From positions 68,260,494 through 68,324,493 of the forward strand of contig CM042157.1 in assembly GCA_023376005.1 (NCBI GenBank): a DNA stretch of 64,000 bases, in the 5' to 3' direction. Position 1 is the stretch's first letter. Each line of letters begins with the position of its first letter. The translations under genes and the position numbers were made by a program. Below, one piece after another: positions 31,601 to 42,324 of the stretch. The notes under the pieces are model-generated. The model was not told the DNA's origin and made no database searches. It worked only from the letters and a program-made list of their open reading frames with translations. The stretch comes from Doryteuthis pealeii (taxonomy: Eukaryota; Mollusca; Cephalopoda; Myopsida; Loliginidae).

Positions 31601-31624
31601 AAAAACGCTAAACTGAAAATCCAA

Positions 31625-32260
31625 CTCGTGCTACTATTTAACTTCCTAGATGTTGGAAGGCATTTTTCCTGAAAAGTTAATGTGATATGAAAGCGATATT
31701 TTACCCCACCCTAAGTCTTTTCACAACAACAAAAAAAAAGACATTTTAAAGGGGGTAAAATATTTACATTTACTTGCCAATGAAAAACCTGGGTGGTAGC
31801 TTACTTTTAATGATTTCAAACCACTAAAATAAGTTATTTGTCGATAAAAATGGCTTCAACCTCCTAAAAAATCTTTTTTTAAAGAGGTGGGGTTAAGATA
31901 TTTACATTTACTTGTCGAGAAAAGACTGGGGGGGGGTAAAATGTTGCTTTCATATCCCATTAACTTTTCACAAAAAACGCCTTCAAACAGCTAGGAGTTA
32001 ACTCTTAACCTCCTATACCATCTCATTCACTCGCCAGAAGTCACATTTCCTAATCTGCCCCAAATGATAGCCTTTGTTTAAATGTAATATTAAACATATT
32101 TAGAAGTCTTTGATTTAAGGGAAATAACAGGTAACTTTAAATGAAAAGGCCATTTTTAGCCATTTATTGATAAATCCTTATAGGAATGGGGCTCTGGGCT
32201 TGGAAAATTCTCAACAGGATGTTAAGAGTTAAATAGTAGCAGGGATTGGTTTTTCAGCAG
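31625..32260. mobile_element. Foldback element with about 85-bp arms
   Basis: The segment 31635-31715 (GGAAGGCATTTTTCCTGAAA, GTTAATGTGATATGAAAGCG) is inverted at 31925-32010. The interior has two related GGTAAAATATTTACATTTAC blocks. Confidence 0.5.
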
Positions 32261-32556
32261 GCACTGCTTAGCATTTTTTAGGGTAGGAGGCCAGGACGCA
32301 ATAATATCCTATTTTTCTTTTAGCCATTACATAAACTCAGTTGCACTTAAAAGAACAAATATTTACCGAGTTACGGGCTGTAAAAGTTTGTAGACATTTT
32401 TTGGTGGGCACACCCTGTATGTACAGTTACGTGTGTTGGTCAATGTTCTGACCTCATACAAAAGGGTTTACTCAAATAATAGGAAAATCTACACAATACA
32501 TACAAACATGTGTATAGAAGATTGTATGAGTGTGGCCATAAGCACACACATACACA

Positions 32557-32563
<7 letters not shown>

Positions 32564-32602
<39 letters not shown>
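32564..32602. repeat. (TG)n microsatellite
   Basis: TG array of about 19 units. Confidence 0.9.
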
Positions 32603-32606
<4 letters not shown>

Positions 32607-32724
32607 AATTTTTTAATTAACTTTTCTCATACACATGCGAAAGAAGGTCAATGAGTGCAAGTATATTTCAGATCTAGAATTTTTGACCTGACCTCTAGCA
32701 ATTTTAAAGTGCAAAAAAAAAAAA

Positions 32725-32968
32725 AAACGGACCATATGACCTTTAGACACCCCTTTTGCGATCTCGTTTCATAAGGATTTTTTTCATTTACACCGCCAAA
32801 ATCTGGTTGTTTGTTAGGGGTTAGGGTTAGGGGTTAGTTTTATAATTAAAAAAAAAACTCTAAAAATCATCTGTTAACAAACAACCGGATTTTGGCGGTG
32901 TAAATGAAAAAAAAATATCCTTATGAAACGAGAACGCTAAAGGGGTGCCTAAAGATCATATGGTAAAA
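32725..32968. mobile_element. Palindromic element with TTAGGG-like loop
   Basis: The left arm at 32728-32815 (GACCATATGACCTTTAGACA through TTACACCGCCAAAATCTGGT) is inverted at 32876-32966. The loop contains GGGGTTAGGGTTAGGGG, resembling metazoan telomere repeats. Confidence 0.7.
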
Positions 32969-33017
32969 AAAAAACTATAGTAAACAAGAAAACAACTAAA
33001 CGAAAAACATAGGACAT

Positions 33018-33250
33018 TAGTGGTTTATTGTTGGTATCAGCCAAACAATGAGGGAGTCTATCCCCTTTCATTAGCAGAGATATTTTTTTTTGCTTTGGTG
33101 GAGCTCAACACCTACTATCAATTCCCAAATGATTTACCACACAGATCAAGATTACTCAAGCTATGCTACTCATGCGCTGAGTTGACGGGGACTGGTATTG
33201 AACTCAGAACCTTGCGATACCTAAGTGAATGCTCTAACCCACTGAGCTAA
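33018..33250 (-). mobile_element. SINE A, diverged copy
   Basis: Body and tRNA-like head (complement of TTAGCTCAGTGGGTTAGAGC) at the right end. Confidence 0.7.
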
Positions 33251-33334
33251 ATATTCTTGTATAATAATTACTTTTTTTTGGACAGTGTATAAAAGAAAGT
33301 TATTATATATATTGTATATTGAGACATCTTATTA

Positions 33335-33800
33335 TAATGGAGATTCAGTGTCTGTCTATCTGTAACCGAAACTACGTCACTGTCACAATACCCTCAGGAA
33401 TTGCCTAAGTTTAACAATGAGTATTTAATTCATAGTCAAAATAATTAATACTTAGAATAAATTTTATTTATTAACAATATCTCTATGAAAATCTGAGTTA
33501 GATTTGCCTCAAAACAGCTCATCTTATTAGTACATTTAAAATCCTGCAATGTGTCTTATATATTACTAAGAAATAAAGGTTTGCATAATATATGGTGTGG
33601 TCAATTTTCATACCGGTTTTAACAAAACCTGGTTGGATAAATAAGTACTTGGTGTTATTGATCTTTAATATTATTATTTAATTCTCCAACATATTAAAAT
33701 CAATCCTATGAATTATTTCATATAGAAACCAAATTAAGATATAATTGAAATATGTGTAATCTTTTTATATGCATTCTTATTTAATTTTGTTGTTCCATTC
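33335..33800 (+). repeat. Interspersed repeat family H; empty site of the FB7 insertion
   Basis: ATAATGGAGATTCAGTGTCT through TTGCCTCAAAACAGCTCATC and TTAAAATCAATCCTATGAAT. It matches 61915-62360, but without the palindromic insert found there. Confidence 0.6.
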
Positions 33801-33885
33801 TAGCTGTATATATATATGAAGGGCAGTTATGTGTATGTGTGCATGTTTGGCTGAAACTACAAAAATATAACAATTAACAACAAAG

Positions 33886-33888
<3 letters not shown>

Positions 33889-33932
<44 letters not shown>
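33889..33932. repeat. (TA)n microsatellite
   Basis: Uninterrupted TA array. Confidence 0.9.
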
Positions 33933-33938
<6 letters not shown>

Positions 33939-34079
33939 CTACTATCACCAGATCTTGCTTTTTTATGTATGGGGTTTTAATGGCCAACTCCAAATGAGCA
34001 GGATGTAGGTCAATTTCTTGTGTATATGGTTACATGTGTATAATATATATATTATATATATATATATATAGAATATATT

Positions 34080-34640
34080 TTATTTATTATTTTTTATGTA
34101 TGGGGTTTTAATGGGCATCCTGTGAGGATCCAACTCGTAATCCAGTAATAATTGATCTGTAAGACAAACTTTTTGACCTTTCCTTACTCTACCCAGGCAA
34201 CGTCGGGTAGCTGTTTCTAGTTTAATAAATTTTATTACATTAAAACTGAAATATTTAAACCCAGAGGGTGCATATTCTTGCTAGTAGTAATAAAAAAACA
34301 AACTCTTTTCCAGCGAATAATTTTATCTGTCTTCGAATGGAGTTGCTGAAGGGTGGGTTAAGGTGATAGTGACCCCTTAACAAGCAAAACAATTTTGCAA
34401 CTCAACTTCAAATAAGAAATAAAATTTACATAGTATATGGTTGGGAAAAATTAGCATAATAATTTTAACAAAACTGGGTTTAATAAATAATTATTTGCTG
34501 TTACTGATTTCTAATACTGTCATGTTATTCTCAAACGTAATAAAAGTAATCCTATGTATAATTTTATGTAGAAATCAATTAAAAGCAATCTTATTTATAA
34601 TTTTATATGGAAATCAATTAAATTAACATTAAGATAACGA
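34080..34640 (-). repeat. Family E head (minus) and family H fragments
   Basis: The segment 34085-34220 is the reverse of the family E head (complement of CTAGAAACAGCTACCCGAC). The segment 34430-34640 repeats family H sequence (AAAGTAATCCTATGTATAAT). Confidence 0.45.
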
Positions 34641-34653
34641 GAAATCTGGGAAA

Positions 34654-34910
34654 GACCAGCTAGTGTAATGGTTAGAATCCCCGCCTGTCAGCCTGGCAGT
34701 TAGGGTTCAAATCACACACAAAGCGGCTTCCAGTCTATAACTCTGCTGATGAGGCATAATAGGCCGAAATGTACATAAAGAGATTGACTTTTTCTTGATT
34801 TGTTTACGCCTTACATTTGAACAGATATATTCGCCTAATTCATTAATTATCAACTAATTAATTTTCAAATTAGGTATGACTTCAATTAAACACATATTCT
34901 CCCAAAAATT
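34654..34910 (+). mobile_element. SINE-ribozyme chimera: tRNA-Asp-like head, hammerhead, FB3 body
   Basis: The segment 34659-34725 reads like a tRNA-Asp gene: TAGTGTAATGGTTAGAATCC (A box), CCCGCCTGTCA (anticodon arm with GTC) and AGGGTTCAAATC (B box). Sixteen bases later comes the FB3 hammerhead (34741-34782), then the FB3 arm to 34910. This is the ancestral order from which the FB3 palindromes would derive by inverted duplication. Sm-alpha of schistosomes is the known precedent for a Pol III promoter joined to a hammerhead. Confidence 0.65.
34741..34782 (+). ncRNA. Hammerhead ribozyme candidate (FB3 type)
   Basis: Core CUGAUGA, stem II beginning with G and ending with C (GGC..GCC with one mismatch), core GAAA, the self-complementary AUGUACAU stem III, cleavage base A, and stem I CUCU/AGAG. 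Confidence 0.55.
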
Positions 34911-35003
34911 AAGATAAGTGTAATATTTTATATTCGTTCTTATTAAGTTTCTTTAGTCTTTCTAATTTAATATAACATTCTATTACATTAAATTAAATTA
35001 ATA

Positions 35004-35257
35004 GGGCCGGGTTAGCTCAGTCGGTAGAGCGTTCGGCTAGAAACCACAAGGTTCCTAGTTCGATACCGATCCTCGCCAACTCAGCGTATGAGTAGCACAG
35101 GGATCTGTGCGGTAAAGTAAGGAGCTGATGGTAGGTGTGGCACTCCACCCCAGATGCTAAAACAATCTCCTTGGTCTAGCGCTATTGAAAAGGGGATAGA
35201 CTCCATCGCTGACTGGCTGATACTGACTTTAGGCCGCCCCGTCGACTTTTTACTTTA
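35004..35257 (+). mobile_element. SINE A, best preserved copy
   Basis: GGGCCGGGTTAGCTCAGTCG, then GTAGAGCGTTCGGCTAG (A box and anticodon arm) and GGTTCCTAGTTCGATACC (B box). The body includes GAGTAGCACAGGGATCTGTG, GGAGCTGATGGTAGGTGTGG and AACAATCTCCTTGGTCTAGC, with a 3' end GACTTTTTACTTTA. Length is about 254 bp. Confidence 0.9.
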
Positions 35258-35574
35258 TTACATTAAAACTTAAATAATTGTGCCTTGTGGGTGGATATTC
35301 TTACTAGCTAGTAGCAAAAGAACCTCGTTTTTCCAATAAATAATTTTATCTGTCTTCGGATGGAGTTGCTGAGGGGTGGGGCAAGCTGATAGTGACCCCT
35401 TAACAACCAAAACAGATTTAAAGATCACAGTCAGATAAGTGAGATAATTTTGCAGCTCAACTTCAAATGCTTCTCTTTTCAACTTCCTACCAGGAAATAC
35501 CAGAATAAAGTTTAAGTATTCGGTATCGTCCATTGGTCGACAAGAAATTCAATACACGTTTGGGTGTTGCCTTT

Positions 35575-36060
35575 GAAAAAACCTTTAAGGATTGGATGTT
35601 AAGTGAAAATGTTTTGACTTATTTAGAACATCACTTATATCAGTACTACTAGTGGAGTGGAGGTGTAATGGTTTGAGTCGGTTGAAATGGCAACCAGTCT
35701 AGGAGAAGGAAAACTCTGAATTCAAACCTGTTAAAATAAAAAATAAAAAAAAACCTTTATGGATGGATGTTAAGTGAAAATGTTTTGACTTATTTAGAAC
35801 ATCACTATATCAGTACTACTAGTGGAGTGGAGGTGTAATGGTTTGAGTCGTTGAAATGGCAACCAGTCTAGGAGAAGGAAAACTCTGAATTCAAACCTGA
35901 AAAAACTTTATGGATTGGATGTTAGTGAAAATGTTTTGACTTATTTAGAACATCACTTATATCAGTACTACTAGTGGAGTGGAGGTGTAATGGTTTGAGT
36001 CGGTTGAAATGGCAACCAGTCTAGGAGAAGGAAAACTCTGAATTCAAACCTGTTAAAATA
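35575..36060 (+). repeat. Three tandem copies of a roughly 155-bp unit containing a SINE B fragment
   Basis: The unit starts GGATTGGATGTTAAGTG, contains GTGGAGTGGAGGTGTAATGG (a truncated SINE B head) and ends GGAGAAGGAAAACTCTGAAT. Copies begin at about 35581, 35757 and 35905. Confidence 0.75.
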
Positions 36061-36211
36061 ACATTAAGATAAGTGTAATATTTTTATATTCGTTCTTATT
36101 TAGTTTCTTTAGTCTTTATAATTTAATATTTAATATTAATAATATTTAATAATTAATATTAATTTATAATTTAATGTAACGTTCTATTACATTAAAATTT
36201 AAATACTTGTG

Positions 36212-36266
36212 CCCTCTGCTTAAGAAATTGACCTTGTGTCACATCCTGCTCATGTGGAGGGGTTGG

Positions 36267-36297
<31 letters not shown>

Positions 36298-37212
36298 TAA
36301 TCTGAATTCAAATCTGTTAAATGGTACTGGCCATTTAGATAGTGCTTATATCATTGGAAAAGGTCTGGATGCAATTATTCTCCCCCCAGCTATGGAGACT
36401 GAGATCTTTAACCTTGGCTAGGTAACCAGTCTAGGAGAATTCAAACTAGTTAAACTCTGCTTAAGAAATTGACCTTGTGTCACCTCCTGCTCATGCGGAG
36501 GGGTTGGTAAATATATATATATTATTACGACTATGACTTGGCTTCATGGATGAAGATAAAGAAGGTGGTCCATGTTGACTGCAGGCATGTAGGTAATAAG
36601 ACCGATGCTGGATAGGCAGGCAGTGTAATGGTTAGAGTTGTAGGAAATGGACTTGTCGACCCGAGTTCAAATCCTAGATGAGGCTGTTTATATTTCCCAT
36701 AGAGCTAATAGACAAGAAAAAGGTATGCATCCAACTAGTCTTCCTCCAGCTATGGGTAAATAGTAGGGCAGACAGGACTCTAACCTTGGCTAGGCAACCA
36801 GTCTAGCACTAATACCCTTGAGAAAGGTATGGATCAACCTACTCTCCCTCCAGCTATGGTTAAATAGTAGGACCAATTGGGCTCTTTAACCTTGGTTAGG
36901 CAACCGGTCTAGTGTTAATAACATTGAGAAAGATATGGATCTAATTACACTCCCTCCAGCTATGGGTAAATAGTAGGGCAGACTGGGCTCTTTAACCTTG
37001 GTTAGGCAACCAGTCTAGTGCTAATAACATTGGGAAAGATATGGATCTAATTACACTCCCTCCAGCTATGGGTAAATAGTAGGGCAGACTGGGTTCTTTA
37101 ACTGTGGGTAGGTAACCAGTCTAGGAGAAGGAAAACTCTGAATTCAAACCTGTTAAACTCCACTTGAGAAATTGACCTTGTGTCACATCCTGCTCATCTG
37201 GAGTTGGTGGTT
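36212..37212 (+). mobile_element. Cluster of nested SINE B copies and duplicated body segments
   Basis: The cluster contains 3' ends at 36212-36268 and 36420-36515. It also holds one copy with a tRNA-like head at 36622-36690 (GTGTAATGGTTAGAGTTG, then CGAGTTCAAATCC), whose body segment GATATGGATCTAATTACACT is repeated several times before the final 3' end at about 37212. Confidence 0.7.
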
Positions 37213-37429
37213 AATATACATATTACTACTTCTATGGCTTGGCTTCATGAACAAAGGTAAAGTGGGTGTCCATGTTGACTACAGGTATATTTTACTGTAT
37301 ACATTCATTTTCATATGTCTTATAACTATGATATTATAACTTTACTTATTACTTATATATAATTATATTATAACTTTACTTATTACTTATATATAATATA
37401 TTATAACTTATGATTATTTTCCTTAAATA

Positions 37430-37540
37430 TGGTGAGATGTTGAAAAAACCTGGTCTACTGTTTACATTCTATAACGTAGTTTATTTTCAAAACCAGTGCT
37501 ATAACTATGTTACTGAATGTAAACAGTAGACCGGGTGATG
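37430..37540. repeat. Short inverted repeat
   Basis: GGTCTACTGTTTACATTC at 37451 and its complement GAATGTAAACAGTAGACC at 37515 can form a hairpin with a roughly 45-base loop. Confidence 0.55.
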
Positions 37541-37989
37541 ATGTCTAGATGCTGTCTGTAATTCAATCTTTGAAAATCCACTTTTACCCAGATTGAATAT
37601 TAACTTATTGATTGATCTTGTATTAAAAAGCTGATGCCATTCCAAGAAAAAAAAGGAATTCAAAATGTCATTCAGATATTTATTCATTCTGACAGGAAAT
37701 ATTCTTCAAACAAAATGTTGGAGAGAAATTCATTTTCACCCGTTTTTTTTTTTTTCTATGTAGATATCTTTTATTTACTAAAAGAGGAAATAAGTAAAAA
37801 TAATGACGTCTTTTGTTGAGAGTTTTATATTAAATGAACTGAAAACATTTGGTCATTATTGATGTAAGTAAAATGGATTCCTTTTTAAAAGGATTAAAAT
37901 GTCCACTTTTTGCACACTACAAAATGCTTTTACTTTTTAATGTTTTCACTTCCATTAAATAAAGTGCTTACTCAAATAAGATGGACCCA

Positions 37990-38007
37990 ACATATATATA
38001 TATCTAT

Positions 38008-38046
<39 letters not shown>
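37990..38046. repeat. (TA)n microsatellite
   Basis: TA array with a CACA interruption, directly abutting the hammerhead end of the element at 38045-38190. Confidence 0.9.
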
Positions 38047-38049
<3 letters not shown>

Positions 38050-38190
38050 ATCCACAGACACATGTTTCAACTTATCAAGTCTCTTCAGTGTGGTTAGACA
38101 TTTTGTGAGCTACCTACAGCTGGGATAGAACTCCGATCGATTCAGTATCAATTGTACAGCTTAACCACTCAGCTATCGTCACCAAAGAAT
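38045..38190 (-). mobile_element. SINE-ribozyme chimera: tRNA-like head plus intact hammerhead tail
   Basis: Read on the minus strand from 38190: an A box (TAGCTGAGTGGTTAAGC), a variable arm, a B box (GGAGTTCTATCC), about 40 bp of linker, then the hammerhead at 38093-38052, then directly the (TA)n array. The whole unit is about 145 bp, comparable to a minimal SINE. A second, diverged member has the same order at 59830-59966. Confidence 0.7.
38052..38093 (-). ncRNA. Hammerhead ribozyme candidate with intact core (GUC cleavage site)
   Basis: Stem I CCACA/UGUGG (5 bp), core CUGAAGA, stem II GACUU/AAGUU with a 3-nt loop and a G-U closing pair, core GAAA, a loopless stem III in which ACAU pairs with GUGU, and C17 in the triplet GUC. 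All invariant core positions are present. This is the cleanest hammerhead in the window. The very short stem III suggests cleavage as a dimer or with tertiary help, as described for retroelement hammerheads. Confidence 0.7.
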
Positions 38191-38267
38191 GTGAAGGGGA
38201 TTTTAACTGTTTTAATACACATTTGTATGTATGTAAAGGCAGGCATAGAGATAGTTAATTTTTCCAG

Positions 38268-38320
38268 ATTACAAAGGTGTCAAAACGAACAAAAAATGTC
38301 AATACTTTTTTGACACACCT

Positions 38321-38378
<58 letters not shown>

Positions 38379-38962
38379 AGGTGTGTCAAAAAAGTATTGA
38401 CATTTTTTGTACTTTTTGACACACTTTGTATTCTGAAAGAATTAACATTCCATTCATTGTTCATTCTATCTTGGTAAATACAGCTTCAATCTTGATACTT
38501 TTATGACACACCTTGTATTCTGGAAAAAAATTAACGTTCCATTCATTGTTCATTTCTATCTTGGTAAATACAGTTCAATCTCGATACTTTTTGACACACC
38601 TGTATTCTGAAAAAATTAACTTTCCATTCATTGTTCATTTCTATCTTGGTAAATACAGCTTCAATCTCGATACTTTTTTGACACACCTTGTATTCTGGAA
38701 AAAAATTAACTTTCCATTCATTGTTCATTTCTATCTTGGTAAATACAGCTTCAATCTCGATACTTTTTGACACACCTTGTATTCTGAAAAAATTAACGTT
38801 CCATTCATTGTTCATTTCTATCTTGGTAAATACAGCTTCAATCTCGATACTTTTTTTACACACCTTGTATTCTGGAAAAAAATTAACGTTCCATTCATTG
38901 TTCATTTCTATCTTGGTAAATACAGCACAATCTCGATAGTTTTTGACACACCTTGTATATAT
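38268..38962. mobile_element. Palindromic mariner-type element with six internal tandem units (about 90 bp)
   Basis: Left part: inverted copies of CAAGGTGTGTCAAAAAAG around a (TA)n array (38327-38378). From about 38420 the unit ACACCTTGTATTCTGG, AACGTTCCATTCATTGTTCA, TCTATCTTGGTAAATACAGC, TCGATACTTTTTGAC repeats six times (starts near 38510, 38594, 38681, 38770, 38858, 38946). The open frames on both strands simply repeat with it. Confidence 0.75.
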
Positions 38963-38999
38963 TTATAATAATCACTATCAAGTTGATAGGGAGGTTTCG

Positions 39000-39152
39000 A
39001 ACTTTATAACAGGCATAGTAGGCAAACTGAGCTCTTTAATCTTTGTTAGGCAACCATCTAGGAAAAGGAATCCTCTAAATTAAAACCTGTTAAACTCTGC
39101 TTAAGAAATTAACCTTGTCACATCCTGCTTATATGGAGGGGTTGGTAAATAT
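39000..39152 (+). mobile_element. SINE B, truncated copy
   Basis: Body and 3' end only, diverged. Confidence 0.55.
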
Positions 39153-39175
39153 ATATCTAGGAGAAGGAAAACTCA

Positions 39176-39580
39176 GAAAAGACGATAAAATCAACACCTA
39201 AAATTTGCATGAAAATAGGTGCCTTTTAAGGCACTCTGGGGGGGGGGCTCAAAGGCTCATATCTCTGCCAATGCTTGAATTGAGTACTTTCTTTGGTATC
39301 ATTGTAATCTTTTTTTGGTATCATTGTAATCTACACATCAAAGTCTATTAGAAAAGATGATAAAATGGAGACCTAAAATTTGCACAAAAAGTCAGAGTCA
39401 GAATAGTTTTAAAGTCACTGTGGTTGGTTTTAAAGGCTCATATTTCCGTCAATTCTTTGAACTGAGTGCTTTCTTTTGGTATCATTGTAATCTACACATC
39501 AAAATCTATCAAAAAAGTCAATAAAATCATCAGCAAAAATTTGCACAAAAATAAGTGTTTTATAAAGTGTTTTAAATTTC
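39176..39580 (+). repeat. Three tandem copies of a roughly 150-bp unit
   Basis: GATAAAATCAACACCTAAAA, TTTGCATGAAAATAGGTGCC, CTCATATCTCTGCCAATGC, TTTGGTATCATTGTAATCT recur with divergence at about 39182, 39355 and 39517 (partial). Confidence 0.6.
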
Positions 39581-39584
39581 CTGC

Positions 39585-39665
39585 CTCAAGGAAACCCTGC
39601 GCAAAACAAAATTATATACCATATCTTTCTCATTTTATTTCCATCAATATATTTTAAAAAGCAAC
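39585..39665 (+). repeat. hAT terminal fragment
   Basis: CTCAAGGAAACCCTGCGCAA through ATACCATATCTTTC matches 23650-23720 of the hAT element. Confidence 0.5.
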
Positions 39666-39709
39666 TTGAATTAGGAAGATGAAGGATAATACAAGTCAGA
39701 AATATTAAT

Positions 39710-40960
39710 GACTAGAAGTGGCTACCTGACATCCCCTCGGTAGAAAGGGGGCAAAAAGTTAATCTCGCAGATCCATTATTACTGAATCGTGAGTTAGATC
39801 CTCACAAGATGCCCCATTAGAATCCATATGTGAAAAAAAGACCTGTGTTGATTCGGCCTATTGGGGCATCAGAAAAAAAGAAAAAAGAAAAGAAAAATCA
39901 GTGTCTCCTATTTAAAAATGCAAAACAAAATCCATGCTGTTACTATTTAAATTTTATTTTTTAATTATCTTCATGAATATAAATTAAATCTACATTATTT
40001 TTTCTCAAAAAGCAAGATCCTGGATAGTGAATGTGTATATATATTTACTTTGTCGTTAATCGTTTTATTTTCATAATTTCACTTGGACATACGCACAATA
40101 CATACATGCACACAACTGCCCTTTATACATGTACTAGAAGCGGCTAGCCGGCATCACCTGGGTAGAGGGGAATACAGAAATTTTGTCTCACAGGTCCATT
40201 ATTACTGGATGTCGGGTCCTCACAGGATGTCCCATTAAAATACCTATGTAAAAAAAGACCTTGCGTTGATCCAGCCTGATGCGGTGTCAGAAAAAAAAAA
40301 AAAAGAAATGTACAGACACTCAAAATTAATGTCTCCCATTTAAAATGTTAAATGCAAAAAAAAAAAAAAATCCAATGCTGTCACTATTTCAATTTTATTT
40401 TTGACTTATCTTCAGGAATATAAATCAAATCTTCATTATTTTTGCTCAAAAAGCAAGATCTGGTGATAGTGATGTGTATAGATATTTACTTTGTCATTAA
40501 TTGTTTTATTTTTATAATTTCCACTGGACATAGATGCACACTAACTACCTTTTCATATATGTACTAGAAGCGGCTACCTGCGTCACCTGGGTAGAGGGGC
40601 ATTTTTTTAAAGTTAGTCCCGCAGATCCATCATTACTGAATCATGAGTTGAATCCTCATGGGATACCCCATTTAAATCCTATGTAAAAAAAAAGACCTTG
40701 CATTGATCCAGCTACTCTGAAAAGAAATGTTAATGTCTACTATCTCAAATATTAAATGAAAAAAAAAATCCATGCTGTTATCATTTAAATTTTATTTTTG
40801 AATCATCTTCATGAATATAAATCAAATCTCTATTATTCTTGCTCAAAAACCAAGCCCTGGTGATATTTAATGTGTATATATATTTACTTTGTTGTTAATT
40901 GTTTTATTTTCGAAGTTTCCTCCGGACATACATATACACACAACTGCCCTTTATATATGT
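39710..40960 (+). repeat. Three head-to-tail copies of family E (about 410 bp each)
   Basis: Copies start at about 39715, 40133 and 40561 with CTAGAAGCGGCTA and end at ACTGCCCTTTATATATGTA. Each joins the next exactly, implying tandem duplication or a concatemeric intermediate. Confidence 0.75.
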
Positions 40961-41559
40961 ATAGATAGATAGATAGATAGATAATGTTTTTGTTATTTTT
41001 TTTATATTGCAGTATTTTTTATGAAATTTTAAACTTTTTTTATCTATAAAAAAGTGTAAAATTCAGGTTGAAAAAAAAAAAGCAAAAAACAAAATAGATA
41101 GATAGATAGATAATGCTTTTTGTTATTTTTTTTATATTCCAGTATTTTTTAATGTCTTACTTATAAAACCTTAGAAATTTATAACTTTTTTATCTATAAA
41201 AAAATGTAAAATTCAGGTTGAAAAAAAAAAAAAGCAAAAAAAAAAAAACACAAAAAAATAAATAAATAAAACCAAAATATGGAATCAAATTCTTTGAATG
41301 TTTTTTGGAATGTCAGAATGGTTCTGATTTATCTTCAGGACTCTGCAGATCAGAAAACACAACGGACAAGGAACAAGAATTGCATGCAGAATAACGCTGT
41401 GGATGAAGACAGAAAGAGCAGACGAAAGGCACCGCTTACTTGTTATAAAGAAACTGTATGTCTAACCCTAATCCTAATCCTACTAGAGCTGCTGCTGCTG
41501 CTAAATTCTCATTGCTCCTTCATCTGCTAATCTCTAATCCCCAGACTCCCCATTTTCAT

Positions 41560-41566
41560 ATTATCT

Positions 41567-41602
<36 letters not shown>
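41560..41602. repeat. (ATT)n microsatellite
   Basis: Array directly flanking the mariner element; a matching array lies on its other side (42280-42320). Confidence 0.85.
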
Positions 41603-41603
<1 letters not shown>

Positions 41604-42277
41604 GAGGGTGAGACAAAAAGTAATGTGATTTTGTTTAGAACAGGTATAATTACCAACACAGGAACATGTATCATACATCAAAATGAAGCTGGTCCTCTGT
41701 GGATCACATCCCTACTGCTCCACATAGGGGATTCAAAAAGTAATGCCATTTTGTTTAGGACAGGTATAATTACCAACACAGAAACATGTATCCTACATCA
41801 AAATGAAGCTGGTCCTCTGTGGATCACATCCCTTTCTTCTCCAAATGTTCACCGTTTCTCTCAATAGCAATGTTCCACCTTCGAATTAGAGCATGTATCC
41901 CTGCCCCATAAAATTCTATTGATTGTTCTTTGAGCCACTTCTCCACTACAGATTTCACTTCCTCATCACTGGAATGTTTTCCTCTCAAACCCTCTTTCAT
42001 GGAGCTGAAGTCTGACCGCGCTAAATCTGGCGAGTATGGAGGATGCGGATCTATAGTGAAGAAGTGGCTCAAAGAACAGTCAACAGAATTTTACAGGGCA
42101 GGGATACATGCTCTCATTCAAAGGTGGAACATTGCTATTAGGATAAATGTTGACTATGTCGAGAAATAGGGATGTGATCTATAGCGGACAGCTTCATTTT
42201 GATGTATGATACATGTTCCTGTGTTGGTAATTATACCTGTCCTAAACTAAATAGCATTACTTTTTGACTAACCCTCG
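41603..42277. mobile_element. Palindromic mariner element with two inverted transposase 3' ends
   Basis: Inverted ends GAGGGTGAGACAAAAAGTAA and complement are flanked by TA on both sides (41601 and 42278), and the left one is duplicated (41732). On the minus strand 42072-41824 encodes HPPYSPDLARSDF, then KWLKEQSIEFYGAGI, with the third catalytic Asp region of mariner (YSPDLA..D). On the plus strand 42055-42169 repeats KKWLKEQSTEFYRAGI to a YVEK stop. Two C-terminal halves are thus fused tail-out, so the element cannot encode transposase but keeps termini. Confidence 0.85.
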
Positions 42278-42288
42278 TATTATTATTA

Positions 42289-42319
<31 letters not shown>

Positions 42320-42324
42320 CATTA

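Noticed and set aside
31317..31611. Hydrophobic Leu/Phe-rich membrane protein
   Set aside because: The translation comes from a (CTT)n polypyrimidine tract; composition alone explains it.
34659..34725. Functional tRNA-Asp gene
   Set aside because: The head is close to tRNA-Asp, but the anticodon and T arms carry mismatches and the 3' end continues into a ribozyme-bearing repeat.
35004..35080. Functional tRNA gene
   Set aside because: A and B boxes are present, but the acceptor stem does not close, and the sequence continues into the SINE body shared by seven copies.
38255..38939. Small repeat proteins on both strands
   Set aside because: Frames mirror the 90-bp tandem units of a mariner-type element and exist on both strands equally.
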